DNA from: Gammaproteobacteria bacterium
GTDB lineage: Bacteria; Pseudomonadota; Gammaproteobacteria; Pseudomonadales; Halieaceae
Direction: 5' to 3'
Assembly: GCA_030426545.1 (NCBI GenBank)
Contig: JAUHYL010000006.1
Coordinates: 1 to 64,000 of the forward strand
Length of the DNA: 64,000 bases
Shown: one piece after another, positions 17,373 to 25,794 of the stretch
Layout: the number at the start of each line of letters is the position of its first letter
Numbering within the stretch: the first letter of the stretch is position 1
Position numbers and translations under genes: made by a program
Notes under the pieces: model-generated
Database searches by the model: none
What the model was told of the DNA's origin: nothing
What the model saw: the letters and a program-made list of their open reading frames with translations, nothing else

Positions 17373-18023
17373 TCAACACCAGCTTGCTTCATGATTAACC
17401 TGCTTCAATAGTTCCTCGACGTTCGCGCTCAGTACGCGGTAGCCGACGTTGCCGTAGAGTATTTGTCTTTCATCGTTCATTACGTAAGACGGGCTGCCTT
17501 TCAAATTGAGATTTCTCGCCGCCTGGTGATCGGATAGCAGTGCAGCCATGGCGGAACCGTCTTCAATGTGCCCCAGCACACGTTGCGTAGACAGCTGGTT
17601 TTCGTCCAGTAGCTGCAGCAATGCACCCCAATCGGCTATGTTGAGCGCATGCTCAAAAAAGGCGCCCCTGACATTTCTGGCAAAGACGGTAGCGACAGCT
17701 TCCCCCTCCGCCAGTCCCACGGCCTTGATGAACAGGTGGGCGTTGCCGGACGTTTGCGGCCGATTGGACCGCCAGGTCTCTGGATGCACCGGCGCGTTAT
17801 CAAAGCCGTCGACCGCTTCCCTGACATGCGCTGCAAATCCATCGTAACCGCCGCGCTGCCCCCACTGTGCGTGCATCTTTTGATCCACCGCGCCGAATAT
17901 ATCCATATAGCGGTGCACAATGGAAATTCTGTCACCAAACTGCGCGGACAGTTCCTCTACGCGGCGCTGCGCAATCCAGGCCCAGACACACAGTACGTCG
18001 CTGAAATAGTTGACTGTTAACAT
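17373..18023 (-). CDS. DsbA-fold oxidoreductase/isomerase family protein
   Basis: 216 residues from ATG 18023, preceded by GGGAGA; the frame extends further upstream but without family similarity. The N-terminal VNYFSDVLCVWAWIAQRR aligns with FrnE/2-hydroxychromene-2-carboxylate isomerase DsbA-type proteins, where SDVxCPWC is usual. Here the motif is CVWA, so the second active-site Cys is missing. That argues against thiol-disulfide exchange by the classical route and for a glutathione-dependent isomerase/transferase or a monothiol role. The C-terminal GSPSYVMNDERQILYGNVGY holds the cis-Pro loop. There is no signal peptide, so it is cytoplasmic. It sits downstream of a rhodanese and a BigR-like repressor. 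Confidence 0.8.
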   Translation of the reverse strand: MLTVNYFSDVLCVWAWIAQRRVEELSAQFGDRISIVHRYMDIFGAVDQKMHAQWGQRGGYDGFAAHVREAVDGFDNAPVHPETWRSNRPQTSGNAHLFIKAVGLAEGEAVATVFARNVRGAFFEHALNIADWGALLQLLDENQLSTQRVLGHIEDGSAMAALLSDHQAARNLNLKGSPSYVMNDERQILYGNVGYRVLSANVEELLKQVNHEASWC

Positions 18024-18096
18024 CGCTCTCCCGTGTTGCGGTGGTAGCCCGGCGCGTGCCGGTGCGTGCTGTGGTTGGGTTGAGTTACGCCGTGGC

Positions 18097-18414
18097 TCAG
18101 TCCTCTGCCAACTCGACGCCGTGTTCCTGCAGGGCGGCGATGCCGCCCTCGATAACGAGCGCCGTACAGGCGGTGTGTTCAGCCAGCAGTGCATGGGCCT
18201 TTCCGGCACGCATGCCCGTTCCGCATAGCAGGTACAGGGGTTCACCCGAGTCGGCCAGCGCCAGACAGGTTGTGTTATCGAGGCGGTCCAGGGGGATATT
18301 TTCTGAACCGGGAAGGCGCCTGGCCGCAAACTCCTCCGGTGTGCGAACGTCGACCACGCGACACGCCGGAAGGTCTTTCAGGAAGCTGCTGGGACTGATT
18401 TCTCTCGTTGTCAT
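18097..18414 (-). CDS. Single-domain rhodanese
   Basis: 105 residues: a compact rhodanese domain with CRVVDVRTPEEFAARRLPGSENIPL and the active-site loop CGTGMRAG, with catalytic Cys 64. It accepts a sulfane sulfur as a cysteine persulfide and passes it on. There is no signal peptide. It begins 14 bases after the ArsR-family regulator, and that pairing (BigR-type repressor plus rhodanese) is a known signature of hydrogen sulfide or persulfide handling. Confidence 0.92.
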   Translation of the reverse strand: MTTREISPSSFLKDLPACRVVDVRTPEEFAARRLPGSENIPLDRLDNTTCLALADSGEPLYLLCGTGMRAGKAHALLAEHTACTALVIEGGIAALQEHGVELAED

Positions 18415-18428
18415 CGTGCTTTTCCTCG

Positions 18429-18746
18429 CTAGTCGGGACAGTAGATCGATTTAAGAACCGTCAGCACCCGCGTGGCCTCGTCGCCCCGCAGGCGATAGAA
18501 AATGGTCTGCGCCTCACGTCGGGTCTGCACCAGCTGAGCCTCCCTCAGCGCTGCCAGGTGCTGTGACAGGGCAGACTGGCTCAGCGGTACCAGCGCGTTC
18601 AGTTCACCCACCGAGCGCTCACCCTCTATGAGCGTACACAGCACCAGCAGGCGGTGTTCGTTGGCCATCTGTTTCAGCAGCGCAGCGGCATCGGCCGCGT
18701 GCGCCTGCATGTCGGACATATCCTGCGCGGCAGCGTCCATGGTCAC
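18429..18746 (-). CDS. ArsR-family repressor, BigR/SqrR-like persulfide sensor
   Basis: 105 residues (GTG start at 18746; ATG at 18740 is an alternative). The winged helix is clear: ANEHRLLVLCTL, LSQSALSQHLAALREAQLVQTRREAQTIFYRL. Two cysteines, Cys 37 in helix alpha2 and Cys 103 in the terminal YCP, match the positions of the sensing pair of BigR/SqrR/YgaV, which form a tetrasulfide bridge in response to persulfides and release DNA. It heads the rhodanese operon, which it should autoregulate. An AT-rich palindrome-containing region lies immediately upstream (18771-18813). Confidence 0.88.
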   Translation of the reverse strand: MTMDAAAQDMSDMQAHAADAAALLKQMANEHRLLVLCTLIEGERSVGELNALVPLSQSALSQHLAALREAQLVQTRREAQTIFYRLRGDEATRVLTVLKSIYCPD

Positions 18747-18770
18747 GGCCTCCGGGTCCTGATCTTGCCA

Positions 18771-18813
18771 GTATTATATTAGATATAACTAAATAAGTAA
18801 ATACTAATATTAG
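18771..18813. promoter_or_regulatory. AT-rich candidate operator of the BigR-like repressor
   Basis: An AT-rich island in a GC-rich context just upstream of the repressor start, containing the inverted repeats TATAT-TAG-ATATA (18775-18787) and CTAATATTAG (18804-18813). ArsR-family sulfur sensors bind such AT-rich dyads overlapping their own promoter. The assignment is by position and symmetry only. It might also serve the ECF sigma factor gene on the other side. Confidence 0.5.
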
Positions 18814-18870
18814 GCAGATACGTCGTGCTCGCGACAGATTTGCTGCTCGGCCGCCCTCTATACTGGTGTT

Positions 18871-19491
18871 ATGGGAAAAACGTCAGGCATTCTCGGGTCG
18901 GTACAGATCAGCCGTGACCGCCGCCTCGCCCGGCGCATACTCAAGGGAGATGAGCGTGCGTTGCGCGCTTTTGTCGATGAGTATTTCCCGCGACTTTACC
19001 GCTACGCCGTGCATCGATTGCCGAACGAGTCTGATGTCGATGACGTGGTACAGGTAGTGTTGGCCCAGGCCGCTCGTCGGCTGGAAACCTACCGGGGCGA
19101 GGCAACTCTGCTGACCTGGCTGGTACAAATCTGTCGACATGAAATCGCGCGCAGTTTGTCACGCAGCAACCGCGACGCAGACATGATGACGCCCTATCTC
19201 AACGACGAACTCTTGCGCTCTGTGGTGGAGTCTATTGAGGCCGATGAACAGGGCGAATCGCCGGAGAAGGATACACGGCGGTTAGAGCTGATCAGCATGG
19301 TGCAGTTTGCGCTGGACCAGCTACCGGAGCATTACGCGACTGCACTGGAACTGAAGTATATAGAGGGCTACAACTCGAAGGAAATCGCGGAGCGGCTGAA
19401 GGTCAGTGACGAAGCCACGCAGTCTTTGCTCGCCAGAGCAAGGCGAGCTTTCCGGGAAGTGTGCAGTGAAGCGCTGCGCAGCGCGTTGTGA
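18871..19491 (+). CDS. RNA polymerase ECF-type sigma factor
   Basis: 206 residues. Region 2 (VDEYFPRLYRYAVHRLPNESDVDDVVQVV and following TLLTWLVQICRHEIA) and region 4 (LDQLPEHYATALELKYIEGYNSKEIAERL with its helix-turn-helix) are both present and no other domain is visible. It should direct transcription of envelope or transport genes under control of the FecR-like protein encoded ten bases downstream. A TATACT hexamer lies at 18859-18864, only seven bases before the ATG, and no ribosome binding site is seen, so the message may be leaderless. Likely targets include the TonB receptor and the exported protein encoded nearby. Confidence 0.92.
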   Translation: MGKTSGILGSVQISRDRRLARRILKGDERALRAFVDEYFPRLYRYAVHRLPNESDVDDVVQVVLAQAARRLETYRGEATLLTWLVQICRHEIARSLSRSNRDADMMTPYLNDELLRSVVESIEADEQGESPEKDTRRLELISMVQFALDQLPEHYATALELKYIEGYNSKEIAERLKVSDEATQSLLARARRAFREVCSEALRSAL

Positions 19492-19500
19492 GGTGATGAG

Positions 19501-20541
19501 ATGAGTACTCAGCGAGGGGGTGGCGATAATTCCAATCGCAGCGATGAGCCGTTGACCCGCCACGAAGACGCGGACATCGCTCGCGTACTCAGCGCCGTTG
19601 GCGCGCGCCGGGAAATCCCCGACGGGCTCAAACAGCGTTGGGAGAATACCTTTCGCGATGCGCTGCAGGAGCAACTTGACCGGCGGCAGCGAGCTCGGCG
19701 CCAGCGTGTGATGGGGCTCTGCGCTTGTATGCTGGTGGCGATTCTTGGTCTCTACCTGGGCACATCGCCGTCGACAAAGAGTTCGATCACCCTCGAGGTT
19801 GTTGCAGCGCGCGGCAAAGTGCTCGGTGACGCTGGCAGCGGTGAGGGGTTACTGCGTCCGTCGGACAGTTTGCAAATGGGAAGTACTATCGCAACCGGCG
19901 AAGCAGGTTTTGCGGTACTGAATTATCGCGGCTACAACTTACGCCTGAACAGTAACACGCAGCTTCTACTGGGCGCGGAAACCATCCGCTTGCTCACGGG
20001 CGAGCTCTACATGAGTGATGAAGCGCGCGCTACGGAAATTCCAGCCGTACAGATTGCAACACCGCAGGGCTCGGTGCGGGATATCGGTACACAGTTCAGC
20101 GTTTCCCTGGTCGGTGAACGTACGGTTGCGATGGTCAGGCGCGGTGCCATTGTTGTCGAGGCGGGTGCTCGCTCTATTCAGGTTGATAGCAATCGCGATG
20201 GTCCCAGCCGGGTAACCCTTGGAGCCGGCCATGCGCCAGAGATTGAATCGGTGCCTGCAAGCGGCGAAATGTGGCGCTGGATTTACCGTGGCACCGAACC
20301 GCTTTCGCTTGAAGGCAAAACAGCGGATGCCTTTTTGCGCTGGTCGGTGCGCGAAAGTGGATTGGAGCTGCGCTATGCCAGCCAGGCTGCGGAGATCTAT
20401 GCCAAGACCGTGTACCTGCATGGAAATATCGAGACCATTAGCCCTGAAGAAGCGGTGTACCCGGTGCTCGCGACAACTGATTTGACGGCACGGCAGGCGG
20501 AGGACGAAACATTGCTGGTATCGCTGGAACGGCACGACTAG
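19501..20541 (+). CDS. FecR-family anti-sigma/sigma regulator
   Basis: 346 residues: a cytoplasmic N-terminal ~65 residues, one membrane span (about 70-87, VMGLCACMLVAILGLYLG) and a periplasmic FecR domain with STIATGEAGFAVLNYRGYNLRLNSNTQ, IATPQGSVRDIGTQFSVS and MVRRGAIVVEAG. The C-terminal ~80 residues (ADAFLRWSVRESGLELRYAS...) look like a degenerate STN-like or DUF4974-like domain. It should hold the upstream sigma factor inactive until signalled by the TonB receptor's STN domain. It converges with that receptor gene across a hairpin at 20551-20578. Confidence 0.88.
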   Translation: MSTQRGGGDNSNRSDEPLTRHEDADIARVLSAVGARREIPDGLKQRWENTFRDALQEQLDRRQRARRQRVMGLCACMLVAILGLYLGTSPSTKSSITLEVVAARGKVLGDAGSGEGLLRPSDSLQMGSTIATGEAGFAVLNYRGYNLRLNSNTQLLLGAETIRLLTGELYMSDEARATEIPAVQIATPQGSVRDIGTQFSVSLVGERTVAMVRRGAIVVEAGARSIQVDSNRDGPSRVTLGAGHAPEIESVPASGEMWRWIYRGTEPLSLEGKTADAFLRWSVRESGLELRYASQAAEIYAKTVYLHGNIETISPEEAVYPVLATTDLTARQAEDETLLVSLERHD

Positions 20542-20550
20542 ATAGAGCTC

Positions 20551-20578
20551 CGCTGAACACGATAGCTATTGTTCAGCG
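20551..20578. terminator. Inverted repeat between convergent genes
   Basis: Nine-base arms (CGCTGAACA / TGTTCAGCG) enclose a ten-base loop that is itself partly palindromic (ATAGCTAT). It lies between the convergent fecR-like and TonB receptor genes. There is no U-tract, so it would be a weak or factor-assisted bidirectional terminator. Confidence 0.55.
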
Positions 20579-20583
20579 CTGCC

Positions 20584-22857
20584 CTAGAAAGACAGCGTCA
20601 CACCGATCGAGGGAATCCGGCCCAGCAGGGTTTCGGTGTCCGGCAGTAGCAGAAATCCACCTTCTGTTTCTTCAATGTCAAAATCAATGCCCGCCTCGTT
20701 TTGTCTGTCCGTCAGGTTACTGATATCGACATAAAACTGCAGTTGGGTCTTCCCGATCTCCAACGAGTAACTTGCCGAGACATCCAAAGAGAAGTACTCG
20801 CGAAGACGCGCATTGTTATAGACGGAGTTGATGGGCACCACTTCGCCCTCGGGAATGAACTGAGGCAGACGTGTGCTGCGCCAGCCGGAGTGCCATGTCG
20901 CGGCCAGGGATAGCTGCAAATTCCCCCTGTGCCAGTTGAGCCCGGTGCTGACCGTGTGCTGCTGCGACCATCGGCGATCTACCCAGTTTCCTTCGATATG
21001 ATCGCGCGCCTGCATATGGCTGTAGCGAATGTTACCGGTTAGCGCCTGGCTGAGGTTTATTGAGGCATCCAGATCCAGCCCCTTTGCTTCGGCCTTGTCT
21101 GGGAGGAGAGCAACCCTGTCGGGTTCCATCTCCGGCAGCAGCACAAACGGATTGAACGTATTTTCGAAGCGGCCTTTCAGGTTCTTGTAGCGCTTGTAAT
21201 AGAGCTCTGCCGTCACGCTGTAGCGGCCCTGGGACCACTGCAGGCCCGTCACCAATTGATCTGAATGCTGTGGCCTGAAGAACCGCGTAACGCCGTCAAT
21301 TACCTGCAGCTCCTGCACGGCCTCGGGTTGTTGAAAACGACCGACACTCAGGCGTGCCAGTAGCTCGTCAGTGACGTCCCATTCAGCGCCCAGTCTGGGT
21401 GACCACTGCTGTTGAGCGCCGCGTTCCAGATAGTAGTCCTGGATATCCCATCGCAGGCTGGGTTGGAGTCGAATGTCGTCGGTTGGAGACCACTCTGTCT
21501 GCACGTAGCCGCCGCCCGACATGCCGTCTGGCTGCGCCTTGATGTCACGCTCGATGAGGCGTTCTGTGCCAAGAATGTCCGCCAGGTCGCCGCGGTCAAT
21601 GCGGCTGTGATGAAGATAGTCACCCTCGCTGTACTCAGCCTGCAGGCCAAATTCCCATGCAAACGGCCCGCGCAGGGTAGACCAGTCGCCGCGCAGGGCC
21701 AACCGCTGAATGGACTGGCGATGATCCAGGGTGCCGCCCTTGGCTTCGTCTTCCACGCTGCTCTGTTGTTTCCGGCGCTCGAAGTCCAGCCAGGAAAACG
21801 TCACGTGACCGGACGTTACCGCGCTGTACTGTGAAGCCAGAGAGGCCCACGCGTAGACAGTGTCGATTTTGGAGAAGGCGCGTTCGTCCTCTCCGGTGAA
21901 CGTAATATCGTCTTTTGCGTACGCCGTTCCCATCGTTATCTCATGGCGATTTGACACGGTAGTGCGCAAGCGTGCGGAAAGGTCGACATACCTGGGTTTG
22001 CCGGATTGCGTTTCTATGTAATCAGCCAGATCACTGAGGTCGCCTTGCCGGGCCGTTACCAGCCAGTGTGTAGGGTACTTTTCACCCAGTTCACCGCGTG
22101 TGTTGATGAAGTTTGCGAAGCTGGATACGCCGATGCTGGTGTTGAACTGCTCATCGCGCCACTGGTTTCGGATGTCCATGACGCCGCTCATGCGATTTCC
22201 GTAGCGCGATGGAAAGCCACCGGTATAGAAATCCAGCGATTCGATAGTGTGATAGTCGATACTGCTGTAAGGGCTGTGGTAGTCAGCAAGGTGAAATGGC
22301 TCCAGCAATTCAACGCCGTCCTGAATCACAAGTAATTCGTCCTTGAGCCCACCTCTGATCTGGGGCTTGGCGGAAACGCCCATCGAGGAAATGCCTGGCA
22401 GGCGTAGCGTGGCGCGCATGGCGTCTGATGCCAGTGACGGGACGTCTGACATGTCTACGGCAGTGAACGTCCGGGCGTTACTGCCTGTGCCTGTTCGGGG
22501 GAAGCGATGCAGGCTGCCGGTGACGATTACCGTTTCCATCACCGGTTCGCTCTTTGCGGTAGATTCCGCCGCAACAGGCTGCGTTGCGATCTCGCCGCGC
22601 ACGATAAACCAGACTTCTTCACGCTGCTGGAGAGCCAGGCCCAGTGGTGCGAGTACGTCAGCCAGAGTAGCGAGATCAAGTTCAGCGACAGTGACCTCGT
22701 GATCTGACGGCACCAGGGCGTTGCTGTAGACGATGACAGTACCCGAGGCTACCAGCGCCTCTATAAAATCAATCAACTTCAAACTGCGTGTTTGCGCATG
22801 GGCAAACACGACCTGTCCTGCCGTGAGCAGAAGCACCAGTGACCAGCGCGTGATCAT
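20584..22857 (-). CDS. TonB-dependent receptor with N-terminal STN signalling domain
   Basis: 757 residues. A signal peptide (to about residue 21, ending AHA) is followed by an STN domain (about 25-90: SLKLIDFIEALVASGTVIVYS...LAPLGLALQQREEVWFIV), a plug domain with ETVIVTGSLHRFPRTG and LLVIQDGVELLEPFHLADY, and a 22-strand barrel ending in a C-terminal Phe (IGVTLSF). The STN domain marks a transducer that touches a FecR-type protein. The sigma and FecR genes are adjacent and convergent. The cargo is unknown: no siderophore, vitamin or glycan genes surround it. An exported protein of unknown family is encoded divergently, sharing a 190-base promoter region. Confidence 0.92.
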   Translation of the reverse strand: MITRWSLVLLLTAGQVVFAHAQTRSLKLIDFIEALVASGTVIVYSNALVPSDHEVTVAELDLATLADVLAPLGLALQQREEVWFIVRGEIATQPVAAESTAKSEPVMETVIVTGSLHRFPRTGTGSNARTFTAVDMSDVPSLASDAMRATLRLPGISSMGVSAKPQIRGGLKDELLVIQDGVELLEPFHLADYHSPYSSIDYHTIESLDFYTGGFPSRYGNRMSGVMDIRNQWRDEQFNTSIGVSSFANFINTRGELGEKYPTHWLVTARQGDLSDLADYIETQSGKPRYVDLSARLRTTVSNRHEITMGTAYAKDDITFTGEDERAFSKIDTVYAWASLASQYSAVTSGHVTFSWLDFERRKQQSSVEDEAKGGTLDHRQSIQRLALRGDWSTLRGPFAWEFGLQAEYSEGDYLHHSRIDRGDLADILGTERLIERDIKAQPDGMSGGGYVQTEWSPTDDIRLQPSLRWDIQDYYLERGAQQQWSPRLGAEWDVTDELLARLSVGRFQQPEAVQELQVIDGVTRFFRPQHSDQLVTGLQWSQGRYSVTAELYYKRYKNLKGRFENTFNPFVLLPEMEPDRVALLPDKAEAKGLDLDASINLSQALTGNIRYSHMQARDHIEGNWVDRRWSQQHTVSTGLNWHRGNLQLSLAATWHSGWRSTRLPQFIPEGEVVPINSVYNNARLREYFSLDVSASYSLEIGKTQLQFYVDISNLTDRQNEAGIDFDIEETEGGFLLLPDTETLLGRIPSIGVTLSF

Positions 22858-23048
22858 GGAAAAACTCTAGAGCGCGCGGTCCGCACCGTCAATGTAGCGC
22901 GACGCAAAAAAATTCCACCTGCGCGACAGATAAATCCCACTGCGCCCCTCCCGCGTAAATGTGCCCGGCAATCATGCTGTTCTTCAACAGATAATTCCCG
23001 CGCGCGCGCTCTAAAGCATTGAACCCTGACAATACAGAGGAAAATACG

Positions 23049-24260
23049 ATGCTTCGACTCTATTCACCGAAAATTGCTGTTACCGCGATCGCGGTAACGT
23101 TTGCGCTACCGTTGGCGTTGCAGGCCCAGGCAAGAGGGAATGGTAACGGCAACGGCTGTTATGAAAGTACGCGGTACATGTCGCGCTCCTGCCAATCGGA
23201 GCGTCGGGAGGAATTGAACGCTACCATCGCACGCTGCCAGACCGCGGGAGGACGTGGCGATCAGCGTGACTGCATTAACGAGGCCTGGTCGGATTACTGG
23301 GAGTCTGGGCAGGCCTGCACCAGTCAACGCAAAGCGCGACGCGAGACCTGCCAGGCACTCGGTGAGAACCGCTACGTGGATCCATTGATCAGCGGCAGCA
23401 TTGAGTTTGTCGACCCCGACGAGATCGGTGAGGCAGCGGGCGTGGAGAATAATCCCTATGTGAAGCTGAGTAGCGGCCACACGCATGTGTTGCGAGCGGA
23501 AGAGTACGACGAGGACAGTGGTGAAACCAGTGTTGAACTCATTGTGGTTCATGCCACCGATGAGGTGCGTGAGATTGGTAATGCCCTTTGCCGTGTCGTG
23601 GTCGATGTTGTCCTTGAGCCAGAGTGGGACGAGGAAGAGGGCAAATGGGAGTTCGAGGCGATAGAAGTTACCGATGACTGGTTTGCGCAGGACGTGGATG
23701 AAAATGTCTATTACTGCGGTGAGGTTGCGCGCAATTATGAGGACGGCGTGTTACGAGATCTGGATGGTTCGTTTGAATCGGGGATAGACCTTGCGCATGG
23801 CGGCCTGTTGACCCTGGCAGCGCCGGGCGCTGGCGACATTCATCGTCAGGAGTATGCACTGGGTGAAGCGGAAGATATCGTACAGTACCTGTCCGCCGAT
23901 ACCAGCCCTGCCGCCGAAGGCGTCCCCGCGGGCGGTTTGCCGGCGCAGTTTGACTGCGATAGTCCCGGTAACACCTGCCTGATGACCTACGATTTCACGC
24001 CACTGGAGCCGGGCCACGCTGAATACAAATTCTATCTTCAAGGCACCGGCTTCGTGCTCGCTGTGCCGATAGAAGATGGCGAAGTCGATGAAAACGCGCA
24101 GGAGTGGCTGCTGTGCTCTGCAGATGAATTCGACGACATACTGGCAGACGGTTCAGACTGTGGATTCGACTTCTTCGGCGAGAACGGTGCGGATGTGCGG
24201 GAAGAACTGGCAGGTGCCCTGTGTGATTTGCACAATGAGCTGTGCGACGACGGCGAGTAG
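23049..24260 (+). CDS. Exported acidic cysteine-containing protein, unknown family
   Basis: 403 residues from ATG 23049 (GAGG nearby upstream). A signal peptide ends at about QAQA (residue 27) and is followed by a Gly/Asn-rich start (RGNGNGNGCYES) and a basic, Cys-containing region to about residue 100. The rest is strongly acidic (EYDEDSGE, EPEWDEEEGKWE, DEFDDILADGSDC) with spaced cysteines, suggesting a calcium-binding or disulfide-stabilised extracellular protein. I do not recognise a family. It is divergent from the STN-type TonB receptor and ends with a good terminator, which makes it a candidate target or ligand-capturing partner of the sigma/FecR/TonB system. Confidence 0.75.
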   Translation: MLRLYSPKIAVTAIAVTFALPLALQAQARGNGNGNGCYESTRYMSRSCQSERREELNATIARCQTAGGRGDQRDCINEAWSDYWESGQACTSQRKARRETCQALGENRYVDPLISGSIEFVDPDEIGEAAGVENNPYVKLSSGHTHVLRAEEYDEDSGETSVELIVVHATDEVREIGNALCRVVVDVVLEPEWDEEEGKWEFEAIEVTDDWFAQDVDENVYYCGEVARNYEDGVLRDLDGSFESGIDLAHGGLLTLAAPGAGDIHRQEYALGEAEDIVQYLSADTSPAAEGVPAGGLPAQFDCDSPGNTCLMTYDFTPLEPGHAEYKFYLQGTGFVLAVPIEDGEVDENAQEWLLCSADEFDDILADGSDCGFDFFGENGADVREELAGALCDLHNELCDDGE

Positions 24261-24279
24261 TGAATTCGTTCACTACACT

Positions 24280-24309
24280 TGGCCGGAGGCAGGGATGCCT
24301 CCGGCTTTT
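24280..24309 (+). terminator. Rho-independent terminator of the exported acidic protein gene
   Basis: Ten-base perfect stem GCCGGAGGCA / TGCCTCCGGC with a GGGA loop, followed by six T residues, beginning 20 bases after the stop codon. Confidence 0.92.
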
Positions 24310-24412
24310 TTATTCCCCGGTACCAGCGCATGCACGTGGGCGTGCGGCACAATGTCGTGACATTGCGGCCAGAAGCAGCCCCTGCAGCGAGACCGCGCTG
24401 TATCCCTGCGCT

Positions 24413-25771
24413 CTAAGTGGGGGCAGGCTCCCTGGTTTGGGAGCGCAACCAGAAGTAGCCGGTCAGGCCGGCAATTGCCGAGGCGGCGAGAATACCCGTC
24501 TTGGCCATCACCAGGTCTTCGGTCTGCCCTGCAAAGCCCAGGTCCGCAATAAAAATGGACATGGTAAAGCCGATCCCCCCCAGCATGCTCACGCCGAAAA
24601 TGTGCTTCATGTTAAGCCCGCGAGGCAACTCTATATCGCTGAACTTCACCGTCAGCCAGGTAAACCCGGCGATACCCAGGGGTTTGCCCAGCAGCAGGCC
24701 GCCGGCAACGCCCATGGCGATGGGGTTCTGCAGGTACTGTCCGAAATCGGAAAAATCGAGCGGTATGCCCGCGTTGGCCAACGCGAAAATGGGGATCACG
24801 ATGTACGCCACGGGCAGGTGTAAACCGTGTTCCAGCCGCTGCGCTGGTGCCTGCACAAGGTGGGCGCCCTCTTCCAGCGAGGCGACCAACGAACGCAGAC
24901 GGCTGTTGTGCATAATGTCCGGGTTTTCCTTTATTGAGGCCTCCATTTGCGCTGTGTTGGTTTTCACGCGCTGGATAAACGTAGTGGGCTCAAATTTTGG
25001 CCGTATAGGCATCATGAATGCAGCGATCACCCCGGCGATAGTGGCGTGAACGCCGGCGCCGAGCATGGCCATCCAGAGAAAGGCAGCGACAATGGCATAG
25101 GGTAGTGATCTGCGGATACCGCCCAGGTTGAGGAAGCCGAGAATGGCGGTAAACAGGGCGGCCAGTCCCAGCGCAGTCAGGTTAATGTCGCTTGAGTAGA
25201 ACAGGGCAATAACGCCCACCGCCAGCAGGTCGTCCACAATCGCCAGCGCAATCAGGAACGTGACCAGGGTTTTAGGCACGCGCGCTCCCAGCAAGCTGAG
25301 TGCGCCAATGGCAAAGGCAATGTCGGTTGCCATGGGGATACCCCAGCCGTGAATGGCATCGCCCGACCAGTTGATCATCACGTAGATCAGGGCCGGCACG
25401 ACCGCGCCCCCTATCGCCGCGATGATAGGCAGCATCGCCTGCCTGGGGGATGCCAGTTCGCCCACCAGCAGTTCGCGCTTCAGTTCCAGCCCCATTACGA
25501 AAAAGAAGGCCGCCATTAACAGCTCGTTGATCCAGTGGTGAATGGTGAGTGAAAATTTGTAGTCGCCAAAGCCGACGCCAACTTTTGTGTGCAGGAAATG
25601 GCTGTAGCTTTCACTCAATGGGGAATTGGCGACGACCAGTGCGATCACCGCGCAAATCATCAGCAGAATGCCGCTGGTGGTCTGGCGGTGGATAAATTCC
25701 TCAAGCGGAGAAAGAATCCGGTCAAAGGCGTGCTCCCAGCGCGCCGTATAAATGCCTTCTTCATTCGCCAT
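24413..25771 (-). CDS. nhaA: Na+/H+ antiporter NhaA
   Basis: 452 residues of a polytopic inner-membrane antiporter. The family hallmarks are present: FFFVMGLELKREL, the GWGIPMATDIAFAIG block and the ion-site aspartate pair in ALAIVDDLLAVGVIALFY (equivalent to Asp163/Asp164 of E. coli NhaA). The later helices GGLLLGKPLGIAGFTWL and SMLGGIGFTMSIFIADL also match. It exchanges two H+ for one Na+ and supports growth in saline or alkaline surroundings. An insertion of about 60 residues between the middle helices (KFEPTTFIQRVKTN... to VQAPAQRLEHGLH) makes it longer than E. coli NhaA (388). The frame continues upstream to 25933, but ATG 25771 begins the conserved part. Confidence 0.95.
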   Translation of the reverse strand: MANEEGIYTARWEHAFDRILSPLEEFIHRQTTSGILLMICAVIALVVANSPLSESYSHFLHTKVGVGFGDYKFSLTIHHWINELLMAAFFFVMGLELKRELLVGELASPRQAMLPIIAAIGGAVVPALIYVMINWSGDAIHGWGIPMATDIAFAIGALSLLGARVPKTLVTFLIALAIVDDLLAVGVIALFYSSDINLTALGLAALFTAILGFLNLGGIRRSLPYAIVAAFLWMAMLGAGVHATIAGVIAAFMMPIRPKFEPTTFIQRVKTNTAQMEASIKENPDIMHNSRLRSLVASLEEGAHLVQAPAQRLEHGLHLPVAYIVIPIFALANAGIPLDFSDFGQYLQNPIAMGVAGGLLLGKPLGIAGFTWLTVKFSDIELPRGLNMKHIFGVSMLGGIGFTMSIFIADLGFAGQTEDLVMAKTGILAASAIAGLTGYFWLRSQTREPAPT

Positions 25772-25794
25772 GTACTGCTCTCCTGTAGGGTTGA

